A program made the translations under genes and the position numbers. This document shows, one piece after another, positions 52,005 through 63,481 of a stretch of 63,481 bases of DNA. The stretch is from Roseomonas sp. GC11 (lineage in GTDB: Bacteria; Pseudomonadota; Alphaproteobacteria; Acetobacterales; Acetobacteraceae): contig NZ_JANFNY010000024.1 in assembly GCF_024437745.1 (NCBI RefSeq), positions 1-63,481 on the forward strand, given 5' to 3'. Each line of letters begins with the position of its first letter. The first letter of the stretch is position 1. The notes beneath the pieces are model-generated. The model was not told where the DNA came from, searched no databases, and saw nothing but the letters and a program-made list of their open reading frames with translations.

Positions 52005-54569
52005 CTATCGCCCGAACAGCCCGCGCAGCAGATCGCTGGCGCTGCCCCCCTGGCGTTCGCGCCGGCTGGAGGAGGCGCTTTCCGGCGCGGGCATGGGCCC
52101 GTTGCGGCCCCCGCGCGCGACGGCGAGCTGCTGGGCGCAATCCGGCAGGGTGCCCGGCGCGCGGCCGGAAAGCTGCTGCCCGAGCTGGGCCAGGACGCCG
52201 CCCTGCTTCTCCATCTGCTGGGCGACGAGATCGCCGACGATGCCGAGCGTGGCTTCCGGCACGCCCGCCGGGTCCAGCCGGTAGCTGGGGTTGGCGAAGC
52301 TGCCGCCCACCTGCACCGGGGCGGAGAGGCCGAGCCCGCCCAGGCGGATCTGCGGCAGCAGGCGCAGGGCCAGGCGCTCCTGCCGCAGGTCGATCTCGCC
52401 ACTGCCGACGACATCGGCCAGGGAGGTCTCGACGAGCATGGCCTGGGGCCGGGCGATGCCCTCGCGCAGGTTCAGGCGCAGGGCGAGGCAGCGCAGGGCG
52501 GTGCTGCCCTCGCTGGGGGCATTGGGCAGCAGCAGGCGCCGGAGATCGCCGGCCAGGGAGGCGAGAAGGCGGTTGTCCACCTGCCCATTGGCCATGGCCA
52601 GGGCCATGTGCCCGCCCAGCGTGCCGGCGATCTGGCGCGTATCGGCGCCGCTGCCGGCGAGGTCGGCTTCCACCTCCAGCCGCCCGCTGGCCTGCGGCGG
52701 GATGCCATAGGCCTGGAGCATGGGGCGCAGATCCAGCCCGCCCCCCTCATGCCGGAAGGCGAGGCTGAGGCGCGGCAGGGCCCCGCTGCCATCGAGCGCG
52801 AGCTTGCCGGCGATGCGCCCACCCGGCAGGCCGAGGCTGAGCGGCTCCACCGCCAGTTGCCCGTTGTTGAGCTTCAGCGTGGCGCGCAGGTCGCGATAGG
52901 TGACGCCCCCCGCCAGGGCCTCGCCCACGGTCAGGCCGATCTGGGCGTTGAGGGCGCGCAGCGGGAGGAAGGCCACCGGCAGGTCGGGGATGACGCGGCG
53001 CGGCTCGGCGGCGGGCGCCGGTGGCGGAGGGGCGGCCGGAGAGGGCGCGGGGGCGGCCGTGGCGGGCGCGGCCTGGGCCGCCGGCGGGCTGGCCAGCATG
53101 CCATCCAGGTCCAGGCGCTGCGCGGCGAGGCGGGCCGTCAGCAGGGGCGGGGTGCCTTCCTGCCAGGCGCCTTCGCCTTCCGCCTGAAGCTGGCGGGAGT
53201 CGAGGCGCAGCGCCTCCAGGCTGCTGCGCTGCCGCGACAGGGTGAGGCGTGCCCCGAGCCGCGCCTCGGTCAGGCGCGGCAGGGGCATGGCCAGGGCGGC
53301 GGACAGCGCGGCCGTATCCCGGGCGCTGAAGGAGAGGTCCAGCTCCGCCTCCTGGCCACCCTTCCACTGGCCTTCGGCGCTCGCCTCCAGCCCCTCACCG
53401 CGGAGGACGAGGCGGAGCGGCCAGGGCAGATCCGCCGTGGGGTTGCCGGCGAGCAGCTGCTCCAGCGGGGGCAGCCTGCCCTCGGCGCGCAGCGGCAGGC
53501 CGTTCAGCGTCAGCGCCGAGGCCAGGGCGACGGGCTCGCCTGGGGCGGTGAAGCCAAGGCTGGTCACGCCGGCGCGCAGCCCGGCGGCCAGCGGCGCGGC
53601 GAAGCCGGTGCTGCGCAGTTGCATCCGGTTGACGCGGGGCAGGGCGCCCGCCCCCGCATCGGCCAGTTCCAGCGAGAGATCCAGGCCCCGCGCCAGGGGC
53701 AGCGGGCCGAGGAAGGGGGCGAGGCGCTGCGTGTCCTCCGCCGCGGCGTCGAGGGTGAGGCGCCAGCCGCCGAGGAGATCCGGCTGGGCCAGATTGCCCT
53801 GCGCCACGAGCTGCACGCCCGGCGCGGCGAGGGCGAGGCGGAGCGGCCATTCGCCGCTGCTGGCCGTGGCGCCGGTGAGCTGGGCCAGCGGGCCGCTGCT
53901 GCCCTCCGCCGCCACCGCCACGCCGTGGAAGCCGAAGCGGCCCTCGAAGCGCATCGGCGCCTCCGGGCTCTCGGCTTCCAGGTGGAAATGGCGGATTTCC
54001 AGCGTCTCCGCCTGGCCCTTGCGGAGGTCGCGCCAGCCGATCCGGCCGCCCTCGATGTCGATGGCGGCGACGGTCAGGGCCAGCGGCTCCCCGGCGGGGG
54101 CGGCGGGCGTGCTGGCCGGGGCGGGGGCGGCCCCGCGCGGGCGCGGCGGGCCGAAACGCCAGTTGGGCGTGCCCTCGGCATCCAGCTCCAGCAGCAGGTC
54201 CGGCTCGATCAGCGTCACCCGCTCGAAGGCCAGCTTGCGGCGGAGCAGCGGCAGCAGGGCCAGCTCCGCCTCCACCCGGCGGGCGGTGAGCATCTGGGCC
54301 CGGCTGCCGCGCGTCTCCCAGCCCGGCGCATTGGCCAGGGCGACGCCCTCCAGCGTCACCGTCGGCACCAGGGACAGCTTGATGCCGATGGGGCCGGAGA
54401 GGGTGAGGCCGCGCCCGGTGGCCTGCTCCACGGCGGCGATGACGCGGGGGCGCAGCACCTCGTCGCTCAGCGCGAGGCTGAGCGCGCCCCAGCCCGCCGC
54501 CGGAATGGCGACCAGGACGGCCAGGGTGACCAGCGCGGCACGGCCGCGCCGGCGGCGGGGCGGGGCCAT
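52005..54569 (-). CDS. AsmA-family envelope protein
   Basis: An 854-residue protein with an Arg-rich cytoplasmic start, one signal-anchor helix (about residues 11-32) and a long beta-rich periplasmic body. The N-terminal AsmA signature is seen as TGRGLTLSGPIGIKLSLVP followed by VALANAPGW. A Pro/Ala linker (about 495-520) separates it from the C-terminal AsmA_2-like domain (RDLRATLKLNNGQLAVEPLSLGLPGGRIAG, given in part). Family members are thought to move phospholipid between membranes. The pseudouridine synthase gene lies four bases upstream. Confidence 0.88.
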   Translation of the reverse strand: MAPPRRRRGRAALVTLAVLVAIPAAGWGALSLALSDEVLRPRVIAAVEQATGRGLTLSGPIGIKLSLVPTVTLEGVALANAPGWETRGSRAQMLTARRVEAELALLPLLRRKLAFERVTLIEPDLLLELDAEGTPNWRFGPPRPRGAAPAPASTPAAPAGEPLALTVAAIDIEGGRIGWRDLRKGQAETLEIRHFHLEAESPEAPMRFEGRFGFHGVAVAAEGSSGPLAQLTGATASSGEWPLRLALAAPGVQLVAQGNLAQPDLLGGWRLTLDAAAEDTQRLAPFLGPLPLARGLDLSLELADAGAGALPRVNRMQLRSTGFAAPLAAGLRAGVTSLGFTAPGEPVALASALTLNGLPLRAEGRLPPLEQLLAGNPTADLPWPLRLVLRGEGLEASAEGQWKGGQEAELDLSFSARDTAALSAALAMPLPRLTEARLGARLTLSRQRSSLEALRLDSRQLQAEGEGAWQEGTPPLLTARLAAQRLDLDGMLASPPAAQAAPATAAPAPSPAAPPPPAPAAEPRRVIPDLPVAFLPLRALNAQIGLTVGEALAGGVTYRDLRATLKLNNGQLAVEPLSLGLPGGRIAGKLALDGSGALPRLSLAFRHEGGGLDLRPMLQAYGIPPQASGRLEVEADLAGSGADTRQIAGTLGGHMALAMANGQVDNRLLASLAGDLRRLLLPNAPSEGSTALRCLALRLNLREGIARPQAMLVETSLADVVGSGEIDLRQERLALRLLPQIRLGGLGLSAPVQVGGSFANPSYRLDPAGVPEATLGIVGDLVAQQMEKQGGVLAQLGQQLSGRAPGTLPDCAQQLAVARGGRNGPMPAPESASSSRRERQGGSASDLLRGLFGR

Positions 54570-54573
54570 GGGG

Positions 54574-55557
54574 TCAGCCCCGGCGCTTCGGCTGCGGCGT
54601 GCGGGGCTTCTCGAAGCCCAGCGTCTCGAAGCTCTCCGCCATGTGGGGCGGCAGCGGCGCCGTCACGTCCAGCGTGCCGCCCTCCGGGTGCGGCACGATG
54701 AGGCGGCGGGCATGCAGGTGCAGGGCGTGGGACATGCCCTCCAGATGCGCCGCCTGCCCGCCATACTTGCCATCGCCCAGGATGGGGCAGCCGAGCGCCG
54801 CCGCGCAGTGGACGCGCAGCTGGTGGGTGCGCCCGGTCAGTGGCCGCAGCTCCAGCCAGGTGGCGTGGCGGCGGGCGGCGTCCACCGTGTCGAATTCGGT
54901 GATGGCGTGGGCGCCATCCTTGCCCTCGGCGGGGACGACGCGCTCGCCCATCGGGCCGCCGCCCTGCTTGGCCAGGCGCATGTCGATGCGCCCGCCCTGG
55001 TATTGCGGCTGGCCCACCACGATGGCCCAGTAGGTCTTCTGCGCATCCCGCCCACGGAAGGCGGCGGCGAGGAAGCTGGCCGCCGCGGCGTCGCGCGCCA
55101 GCAGGATGACGCCGGAGGTGTCGCGGTCCAGCCGGTGGACGAGGCGCGGGCGCTCCTCCTTCTCGAAGCAGAGCGCGTCCAGCATGCCGTCCAGGTGCTT
55201 GCGGATGTTGGGGCCGCCCTGCACCGGCAGGCCATGCGGCTTGTTCAGGGCGATGATGTGGTCATCGCGGTAGAGGATCATCTGCTCCAGCGCGCGGGCA
55301 TCCTCCTCGGAGACCGGGCGCGGGCGGGGGGTGAGGCTTTCCGGCGCCGGCCCCTCGGGCAGCGGCGGGATGCGGATTTCCTGCCCGCGCGCGAGGCGGG
55401 TATTGGCCTCGGCCCGCTTGCCATCGACGCGGATCTGCCCGGTGCGCAGCATTTTCTGCAGCGCCCCCTGGGTCAGCTGCGGGAAGTGCCGGCGGAACCA
55501 GCGGTCCAGGCGGGAATCGGCGTCCGCGGCGTGGACGGTGCGGTGCTGGATGGTCAT
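54574..55557 (-). CDS. RluA-family pseudouridine synthase
   Basis: A 327-residue enzyme isomerising uridines in rRNA (RluC-like). An N-terminal S4 RNA-binding domain (LDRWFRRHFPQLTQGALQKMLRTGQIRVDG, given in part; residues 16-60) precedes the catalytic domain with HRLDRDTSGVIL (catalytic Asp) and RPLTGRTHQLRVH. The end is lysine/arginine-rich. It shares an operon with the AsmA gene downstream. Confidence 0.92.
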   Translation of the reverse strand: MTIQHRTVHAADADSRLDRWFRRHFPQLTQGALQKMLRTGQIRVDGKRAEANTRLARGQEIRIPPLPEGPAPESLTPRPRPVSEEDARALEQMILYRDDHIIALNKPHGLPVQGGPNIRKHLDGMLDALCFEKEERPRLVHRLDRDTSGVILLARDAAAASFLAAAFRGRDAQKTYWAIVVGQPQYQGGRIDMRLAKQGGGPMGERVVPAEGKDGAHAITEFDTVDAARRHATWLELRPLTGRTHQLRVHCAAALGCPILGDGKYGGQAAHLEGMSHALHLHARRLIVPHPEGGTLDVTAPLPPHMAESFETLGFEKPRTPQPKRRG

Positions 55558-55664
55558 GGGCAGTCTCGATCAACTCGGGCGGGGGCTTGTAGCAGCCGGA
55601 GCCGCCCGACTCACCCCCGGAATGGGTGGGCTGTGTGAAAGGCAGGGCAAAGCCTGGGAAAAGC

Positions 55665-55750
55665 GTTCTTTTTTGAAAAAAAAGAACCAAAAAACTTTTT
55701 TCAGTGCAGCGTCCCGCTGTGCCGGGAGACGGCGGCAGCCTGAAAGAAAA
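55665..55750. repeat. AT-palindrome repeat, copy C
   Basis: A 23-base palindrome (55665-55687; arms GTTCTTTTTT/AAAAAAGAAC) is followed by CAAAAAACTTTTTTCAG and then the same GC-containing tail as copy B through AGCCTGAAAGAAAA. It lies between the crcB stop and the pseudouridine synthase start on the minus strand. A second AGCCTGAAAAAAAA follows directly. Confidence 0.85.
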
Positions 55751-55766
55751 GCAGCCTGAAAAAAAA

Positions 55767-56156
55767 TTAAAAGCGTCTGCCGAGCCAGAAGCACAGGGCG
55801 AAGGCGCCGAGGCCGAGGCCGAGGGTCAGCGCCAGATAGCCCAGCGCCACCGCCGGGCCGCGCTGCCATAGCACACCGAGGTCGAGGGAGAAGGCTGAGA
55901 AGGTCGTGAACCCGCCGAGCACGCCGGTGATGACGAGCAGCCGCGTCTCCAGCGGGAAGGGCATGCCGGCCTGCATGGCGCCGCCGAGCAGGCCGATCAC
56001 CGCGCTGCCGATGACATTCACCGCCAGCGTGCCCCAGGGCAGGGCGGTGCCGAACCAGGCGGCGCACCAGACGCCCACGGCATAGCGCAGCACCGAGCCG
56101 GCGGCGCCGCCCGCCGCCACCAGGGCGAGCAGCAGGGGGGAGAAGGGGCCGTTCAT
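55767..56156 (-). CDS. crcB: Fluoride efflux channel (CrcB/Fluc)
   Basis: A 129-residue four-helix membrane protein exporting fluoride as a dual-topology dimer. Motifs [27 protein letters not shown] (pore Asn) and [15 protein letters not shown] (Phe/Thr/Ser track) are conserved. The ATG at 56156 overlaps the rarA stop. There is no room for a fluoride riboswitch, since it is coupled to rarA. Confidence 0.93.
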   Translation of the reverse strand: MNGPFSPLLLALVAAGGAAGSVLRYAVGVWCAAWFGTALPWGTLAVNVIGSAVIGLLGGAMQAGMPFPLETRLLVITGVLGGFTTFSAFSLDLGVLWQRGPAVALGYLALTLGLGLGAFALCFWLGRRF

Positions 56157-57592
56157 CGGCGGGTCCTCGGGGTGGGGGTGTCGCGTCCGGCCATGCGCTG
56201 CTCGCGCAGGGCGTCCCATTCGCGCAGGCGGTCGAGGATGCGGGCCTCGATGCCGCGCCCGGCGGGGCGGTAGAAGCGCTGCCGCTCCATGCCCTCCGGG
56301 AAGTAGTTCTGGCCGCTGAAGCCGCCATCCTCGTCATGGTCATAGGCATAGCCGGCGCCATAGCCGAGCTGCTTCATCAGCTTGGTGGGCGCGTTCAGGA
56401 TATGGGCCGGGGGCATCAGGCTGCCGGTTTCGCGCGCGGCGCGGCGGGCCTCCTTGTAGCCGACATAGACGGCGTTGGATTTCGGCGCCGCGCCCAGATG
56501 CACGACAAGCTGCGCCAGGGCCAGCTCCCCCTCCGGGCTGCCCAGGCGCTCATAGGTCTCCCAGGCGGCGAGGGCGGCGGGCAGGGCGGAGGGGTCGGCC
56601 AGCCCGATATCCTCGGTGGCGAAGCGCGTCAGGCGGCGGGCGATGTAACGCGGGTCCTCGCCGCCCTCCAGCATGCGGGCGAACCAGTAGAGCGCCGCAT
56701 CCGGGTCCGAGCCGCGCAGCGACTTATGCAGGGCGGAGATGAGGTTGTAATGCTCCTCCCGGTCCTTGTCGTAGAGGGCGGCGCGCCTGGCGAGCAGGGC
56801 GGAGAGCCCGGCCGGGTCCAGCGCCGCGCTGCCTTCCGGCAGGGCCAGGAGCTGCTCGGCCATGTTGAGCAGATAGCGGCCATCGCCATCGGCCATGGCG
56901 CGCAGCACGCCGCGCGCCGCCTCGTCCACCGGCAGGGCGCGGGCGGACAGCTGCTCGGCGCGGGCCAGCAGCCGCTCCAGCGCCGCATCGTCCAGCCGGC
57001 GCAGCACCATCACCTGGCAGCGCGAGAGGATGGCGCCGTTCAGCGCGAAGGAGGGGTTCTCCGTGGTCGCGCCCACCAGCGTGACCGTCCCATCCTCGAC
57101 GACGGGCAAAAAGCCATCCTGCTGGGCGCGGTTGAAGCGGTGGATCTCGTCGACGAAGAGCAGCGTGCCCTGCCCACCGCCAGAAGGGCCACCACCAGAG
57201 AGGCCGGGGCGGCGGCGGGCGCGGGCCTCGTCGAAGGCCTTCTTCAGATCCGCCACGCCGGAGAAGACGGCGGAGAGGGCGGCGAAGCGCAGCCCGGCGG
57301 CCTCGGCCAGCAGGCGGGCGATGGTGGTCTTGCCCACCCCCGGCGGCCCCCAGAGGATCAGCGAGGCCAGGGCGCCGCGCCCCAGCATGCGGGTGATGGC
57401 GCCCTCCGGCCCCAGCAGGTGTTCCTGCCCCACCACCTCCTGCAACTGGCGCGGGCGCAGGCGGTCGGCCAAGGGCCTGTCGGGCCCTCCGGGCGGGCCG
57501 GACCCGTCTCCCGCCTCCGCCTCCACAGGGGGGGCGGGGTCCGGGGCGGCGGCGGCGCCGAAGAGGTCGTCGGTCTGGGCTTTGCGCGGCAT
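56153..57592 (-). CDS. rarA: Replication-associated recombination ATPase (RarA/MgsA)
   Basis: A 479-residue AAA+ protein acting at stalled replication forks. Walker [16 protein letters not shown], Walker [17 protein letters not shown], sensor 1 [10 protein letters not shown], and the C-terminal tetramerisation region ([37 protein letters not shown], trimmed) match the family. The first 45 residues are low-complexity Pro/Ala/Gly. ATG at 57592 is used. It is the first gene of a rarA-crcB operon, divergent from alaS. Confidence 0.95.
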   Translation of the reverse strand: MPRKAQTDDLFGAAAAPDPAPPVEAEAGDGSGPPGGPDRPLADRLRPRQLQEVVGQEHLLGPEGAITRMLGRGALASLILWGPPGVGKTTIARLLAEAAGLRFAALSAVFSGVADLKKAFDEARARRRPGLSGGGPSGGGQGTLLFVDEIHRFNRAQQDGFLPVVEDGTVTLVGATTENPSFALNGAILSRCQVMVLRRLDDAALERLLARAEQLSARALPVDEAARGVLRAMADGDGRYLLNMAEQLLALPEGSAALDPAGLSALLARRAALYDKDREEHYNLISALHKSLRGSDPDAALYWFARMLEGGEDPRYIARRLTRFATEDIGLADPSALPAALAAWETYERLGSPEGELALAQLVVHLGAAPKSNAVYVGYKEARRAARETGSLMPPAHILNAPTKLMKQLGYGAGYAYDHDEDGGFSGQNYFPEGMERQRFYRPAGRGIEARILDRLREWDALREQRMAGRDTPTPRTRR

Positions 57593-57748
57593 GGCACCCT
57601 TATAACGCCGCAACCGGGCCCCCCTGCAAAGCCGCGCCGTGTAAAGGCGGCTGGCCCGGTGTTGACTTTGTGCTGGCCCTTCCCACTCCAGCCATGCCGC
57701 GCTACGTCAGCGGCCACGGAATATCACGCCAGGGCGACAGAGCGGACG

Positions 57749-60394
<2,646 letters not shown>

Positions 60395-60485
60395 GGCCGG
60401 CGGGACCCAGCCGGGCGCGGTGCTGAAGGCACCGCGTCCGGAGGAGGGCGGGGGAAAGAAAAAAGAGAAAAGAGAAAAGAGAAAA

Positions 60486-60525
60486 GTTCTTTTTTGGAAA
60501 AAAGAACCAAAAAACTTTTTTCTGT
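60486..60525. repeat. AT-palindrome repeat, copy D
   Basis: A 22-base palindrome (60486-60507; arms GTTCTTTTTT/AAAAAAGAAC, centre GG) is followed by CAAAAAACTTTTTTCTG. The GC tail of copies B and C is missing. It lies between the convergent alaS and epimerase genes and can serve as a terminator for both. A purine tract (60450-60485) precedes it. Confidence 0.8.
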
Positions 60526-60534
60526 TCGCCGGCT

Positions 60535-61560
60535 TCAGTTGAGGCCGTGGTAGCTCCGGTACCACGTGACGAAGCGCTCCAGCCCCACCTCCAGCGGTGT
60601 GGACGGTGCGAAGCCGATCGCGGCCCGCAGCAGCGAGACATCCGCCCAGGTGCGTTCCACATCGCCCGGCTGCATCGGCAGTTCCTGGCGGATGGCCGTG
60701 CGGCCGGTGAAGCGCTCCAGCAGCCGGACCACGTCATTCACCATCACCGGCGAGTCATTGCCGATGTTGAACAGGCGGTGCGGCACGCCGGCGGCGATGC
60801 GGCCCGGCTCCTCCGCATGGGCAGGCGGCGCCACCGTCAGCCGCGCGATGGCCTCGACGATCTCGTCCACATAGGTGAAGTCGCGCCAGAGGCGGCCACC
60901 CTCATAGAGGGGGATGGGCTCGCCCGCGAAAAGCGCGCGGGTGAACTTCCAATAGGCCATGTCCGGCCGGCCGAAGGGGCCATAGACGGTGAAGAAGCGC
61001 AGCCCCGTCAGCGGCAGGCCGTAGAGATGGGCATAGGTCTGCGCCATCAGCTCGTTGGAGCGCTTGGTGGCGGCATAGAGGGAAACCGGCTGCTCCACCG
61101 GGTCGCGCTCCTGGAACGGCACCTTGGTGTTGGCGCCATAGACCGAGGAGGAGGAAGCATAGATCAGGTGGCGCACCGGGCGGTGCCGCGCCGCCTCCAG
61201 CACCTCCAGGAAGCCGCCGACATTGGTGGTGGCATAGGCGCGCGGATTGTCGAGCGAGTAGCGCACCCCCGCCTGCGCGGCGAGATGCACCACCACATCC
61301 GGCTTCACCTCCGCCCACAGGGCATCCAGCGCCCCCGGGGTGGCGATGTCGAGCGGCACGAAGCGGAACCCCGCATGCTCCGCCAGCCGCGCCAGCCGCG
61401 CCCGCTTCAGCGCGGTGTCGTAGTAGTCGCTCAGATTGTCGGCGCCCGCCACCTCGGCCCCGCCTGCGAGCAGGCGGTGGGACAGCGCCGCGCCAATGAA
61501 GCCGGCGGCACCGGTGACCAGGATGCGCTGGCCGGCGAGGTCAGTCTCGGAAGGTATCAT
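60535..61560 (-). CDS. NAD-dependent epimerase, UDP-glucuronate 4-epimerase-like
   Basis: A 341-residue short-chain dehydrogenase-type sugar nucleotide enzyme. The NAD loop is VTGAAGFIGAALSHRLLAGG, the catalytic triad appears as SSSSVYG and YAATKRSNE (Tyr and Lys), and DNLSDYYD and GLRFFTVYGPFGRPDMA match UDP-glucuronate 4-epimerases. It would make UDP-galacturonate for surface polysaccharide. The ATG at 61560 is used; a GTG at 61569 overlapping the stop of the glycosyltransferase gene is an alternative adding three residues. Confidence 0.9.
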   Translation of the reverse strand: MIPSETDLAGQRILVTGAAGFIGAALSHRLLAGGAEVAGADNLSDYYDTALKRARLARLAEHAGFRFVPLDIATPGALDALWAEVKPDVVVHLAAQAGVRYSLDNPRAYATTNVGGFLEVLEAARHRPVRHLIYASSSSVYGANTKVPFQERDPVEQPVSLYAATKRSNELMAQTYAHLYGLPLTGLRFFTVYGPFGRPDMAYWKFTRALFAGEPIPLYEGGRLWRDFTYVDEIVEAIARLTVAPPAHAEEPGRIAAGVPHRLFNIGNDSPVMVNDVVRLLERFTGRTAIRQELPMQPGDVERTWADVSLLRAAIGFAPSTPLEVGLERFVTWYRSYHGLN

Positions 61561-61565
61561 GGATC

Positions 61566-63481
61566 TCACTGGCCGGGGGACAGGAAGCTCTTCCGCTCCA
61601 GGAAGGCCAGCCTGGCTGCGTGGTCGTCAGTCCGGCAAATCATGAAGCCGCGCAGACCGGCCCCGATCTGCGTCCGGGCGAGGCCGGCGATGCCCTCTGC
61701 CGCAACTCCGGGGCCGTTGTCCAGATCCAGTTCAAGCTCCACCCCCGGTTGGGTGCCATGCGCGGCGGGAAGATCGACGACGAAGGTCACATCCCCGCTC
61801 CCTTCAAGCGGCAGCTCCACCTGGGTGAGCGGCGCGCCGCCCAGGCTGGCATGGAGGAGGTTGGTCTGGAGGAGGCTGGCACGCAGGCCGACCACCAGCG
61901 CCTCGCCCGGCTGGCGGAGATCGAGATAGAGCCGCAGCGGCACGCCCCGCGCCTCGTCGGGGAGGGGGAGGCGCAGCGTGGCATGGCCCTCGCGGCACCA
62001 CAGGCCCCATTCCTCCTGCCGGTGCCAGCCGGGGCCCTGGCAGGCCGCCTCCGCCACGGCCAGGGTGATGTCGGGCCGCGGCAGGCAGGCGCGCTGCGTG
62101 GCATAGGGCTGGCCCAGCCGCAGCGGCATCCGCCCCTCCGCCGGGCGCATGGGGTGGCGCGCCAGCGCGGCCACCGCCTCCAGCACATTGTCCTTCACCG
62201 CCGCCCAGCTGCGCGGCTGGCCCTTCTGCCGCGCCACCGCCTCCTGCGCCGCGCGGAAGTCCGGCTCGAAGGCGACGCGCTCGACCAGTGCCACGAGCTC
62301 CGGCTGGCTCTGCGGCGTGAAATACAGGGCGGCCTCGCCCCCCGCCTCGGTCAGCGACGAATGGCGCGGGGTGATGACCACCTTGCCATGCGCCAGCGCC
62401 TCGGTGACCGGCAGGCCCCAGCCCTCGTAATGGCTGTTATAGAGGGTGAAGGCGCAGCCGGCGTAGAGCGTGGCGAGGTCCTGGTCCGACACGCCGGAGA
62501 GCAGCAGCACATGGCGCTGCAGCTCCGGCACGCTGCGCAGCAGGCTCAGCGCCGGCTCGGCATGCCAGCCGGCCCGGCCGACGCAGACCAGCCGCGGCAC
62601 CCGTGCCGGCCCGTGGCGGCGCAGCAGTTCCAGCCAGGCGCTGAACACCAGCAGGTGGTTCTTGCGGCTCTCCAGCGTGGCGACGAAGAGGGCGAAGCTC
62701 TCCCCCGGCCGCAGGGCGCGCAGGGCGCCCGAGGCGCCGAGGGTCTCGGGCACCAGTTCGCGCGGGTCGGCATCCAGCCGCACCACATGGGCGGGCAGGG
62801 AGAAGCCGGGCATCAGCCGGCCGAGCTGCTGCAGCACGTCGCGCCGCGTGTTCTCGGAATTGCACAGCAGCCCGTCCGCCTGCAGCGCCATGGCGGCGAA
62901 CCAGCGGGCATAGTCATGCACCGTCGATTGCTGGCAATGCTCGGGCACGATCAGCGGCACGCAGTCATGCACGAAGGGCAGATAGCGCAGGCCATGGCGC
63001 TGGCGCATCGCTGTCAGGGCGCGGAAGTAATCCGGCAGCCCCCAGGAATTGCCCAGATTCACCAGGATCGCCCCTTCCGGGAAGGCGATCGGCGCGCTGC
63101 TGGTGGTGCGGGCATAGAGCGCGTCGCGCGCCGTGACCCAGTCCGCCGCCTCCGCATCCGCGCCGGAGGAGGCGAGGGCGCAGAGCGCGGTGAAGGCCGC
63201 CTTGTCCACCGGCCGCCAGCACAGCGCATCGGCATCGTAGCGCGCCAGGGCGATGGCCATGCCGGCCGGGGCCGGCGCGGCGGCGGCGCGGCTGACAATG
63301 CCCATCTGCACGCGCTGGATGCCCGTCGGCGTGCGCGCCCCGGCGAAATAGATCAGCAGGTCCGAGACATCGAGGAACAGGCGCAGCACCGCCGCCTGCC
63401 CAGGCGCTGCGGGCTGTGGCGCCGCGGGCTGTGGCGCCGGGGCGGGCGCGGCTGCCGGCGGGGGGGGCTGCGGGGCTGCGA
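61566..63481 (-). CDS. Group 1 glycosyltransferase, 5' end outside window
   Basis: The reading frame is open to the window edge, so the protein is at least 637 residues and its true start is not seen. After an Ala/Pro-rich segment comes VLRLFLDVSDLLIYF and TPTGIQRVQMG, then a GT4 domain (FALFVATLESRKNHLLVFSAW, trimmed; YNSHYEGWGLPVTEALAHGKVV, trimmed, the E-x7-E donor-sugar region). A C-terminal beta-rich domain of about 190 residues follows. It probably builds a surface glycan with the adjacent epimerase. A GTG at 63389 is a possible but unlikely start. Confidence 0.85.
   Translation of the reverse strand, partial: AAPQPPPPAAAPAPAPQPAAPQPAAPGQAAVLRLFLDVSDLLIYFAGARTPTGIQRVQMGIVSRAAAAPAPAGMAIALARYDADALCWRPVDKAAFTALCALASSGADAEAADWVTARDALYARTTSSAPIAFPEGAILVNLGNSWGLPDYFRALTAMRQRHGLRYLPFVHDCVPLIVPEHCQQSTVHDYARWFAAMALQADGLLCNSENTRRDVLQQLGRLMPGFSLPAHVVRLDADPRELVPETLGASGALRALRPGESFALFVATLESRKNHLLVFSAWLELLRRHGPARVPRLVCVGRAGWHAEPALSLLRSVPELQRHVLLLSGVSDQDLATLYAGCAFTLYNSHYEGWGLPVTEALAHGKVVITPRHSSLTEAGGEAALYFTPQSQPELVALVERVAFEPDFRAAQEAVARQKGQPRSWAAVKDNVLEAVAALARHPMRPAEGRMPLRLGQPYATQRACLPRPDITLAVAEAACQGPGWHRQEEWGLWCREGHATLRLPLPDEARGVPLRLYLDLRQPGEALVVGLRASLLQTNLLHASLGGAPLTQVELPLEGSGDVTFVVDLPAAHGTQPGVELELDLDNGPGVAAEGIAGLARTQIGAGLRGFMICRTDDHAARLAFLERKSFLSPGQ
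63409..63438. repeat. Two tandem 15-base repeats
   Basis: GCGGGCTGTGGCGCC occurs twice in a row within the Ala/Pro-rich N-terminal segment of the glycosyltransferase, encoding repeated Ala-Pro-Gln-Pro-Ala units. Such in-frame repeats can vary in number. Confidence 0.8.

Noticed and set aside
56100-56200. A fluoride riboswitch for crcB
   Set aside because: crcB overlaps the rarA stop codon, leaving no leader for a riboswitch.
56336-57748. An upstream in-frame extension of alaS of about 470 codons
   Set aside because: It runs antisense through rarA and has no family similarity; the standard alaS start is at 57749.

Overview
The window looks like chromosomal DNA of a high-GC alphaproteobacterium, most likely Rhodospirillales/Acetobacteraceae (Roseomonas-like). 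The evidence is the GC-saturated third codon positions, an alphaproteobacterial LexA box (GAAC-N7-GAAC) in front of recA, the order hybrid kinase, recA, ..., alaS, and the large number of solute-binding-protein transporters and acyl-CoA enzymes. There is no phage, transposase, CRISPR array or rRNA. The only RNA gene seen is a tRNA-Ser(GGA). This placement is inference; no database search was possible.

Region 1 (1-8.7 kb) is a catabolic cluster around a LacI-type regulator. Two DapA-type lyase genes lie on the minus strand. On the plus strand are lacI, a tautomerase, an acyl-CoA dehydrogenase, a class I CoA-transferase, a MaoC hydratase, and a polar amino-acid-type binding protein with a permease but no ATPase. 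Two near-identical inverted operators sit in the divergent promoter. Region 2 (8.7-24 kb) holds an MsbA-like exporter, a Tat-exported metallo-beta-lactamase-fold enzyme, an EI24 membrane protein, a Liv-type binding protein, a MerR/acyl-CoA dehydrogenase/acyl-CoA ligase group, a LysR regulator facing a Bug-type binding protein, and a split AtuA (DUF1446) pair. It ends in a leuCD-type dehydratase pair.

Region 3 (24-37.4 kb) is the most interesting part. A GntR/UTRA regulator with a TTG start heads one long plus-strand operon, mostly with overlapping stop/start codons. It encodes a full Liv-type ABC importer, a MmgE/PrpD protein, an isocitrate-lyase/PEP-mutase-type lyase, hydantoinase/oxoprolinase B and A, an isochorismatase-fold protein whose catalytic cysteine position is glycine, and an FAD oxidoreductase of the fumarate-reductase type. 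The leuCD-type pair is transcribed divergently from the same 119-bp control region, where a palindrome covers the likely -10 box. Together these suggest import, ATP-dependent opening of a cyclic amide or imide, and dehydration, rehydration and C-C cleavage of the resulting branched dicarboxylate. The substrate is not known.

Region 4 (37.5-46 kb, mainly minus strand) has a polyamine-type ABC importer, an unrecognised 385-residue protein, a decayed response-regulator fragment, and a five-gene lipoprotein operon in which four members are diverged paralogues. Region 5 (46-63.5 kb) is core genome: tRNA-Ser, speD-speE, two small unknown genes, a CckA-like hybrid kinase, recA, an AsmA protein, an RluA-type pseudouridine synthase, crcB, rarA, alaS, a UDP-glucuronate-4-epimerase-like enzyme, and a glycosyltransferase cut by the window end.

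Three dispersed families of intergenic palindromic repeats recur. They are a composite GC-rich element (about 1.1, 10.6, 43.2 and 48.2 kb), an AT-rich perfect palindrome with a conserved tail (20.1, 51.9, 55.7 and 60.5 kb), and a GC stem followed by a second GC stem (12.6 and 21.9 kb, with a simpler relative at 37.4 kb). They often sit directly at gene 3' ends and in two cases supply stop codons.
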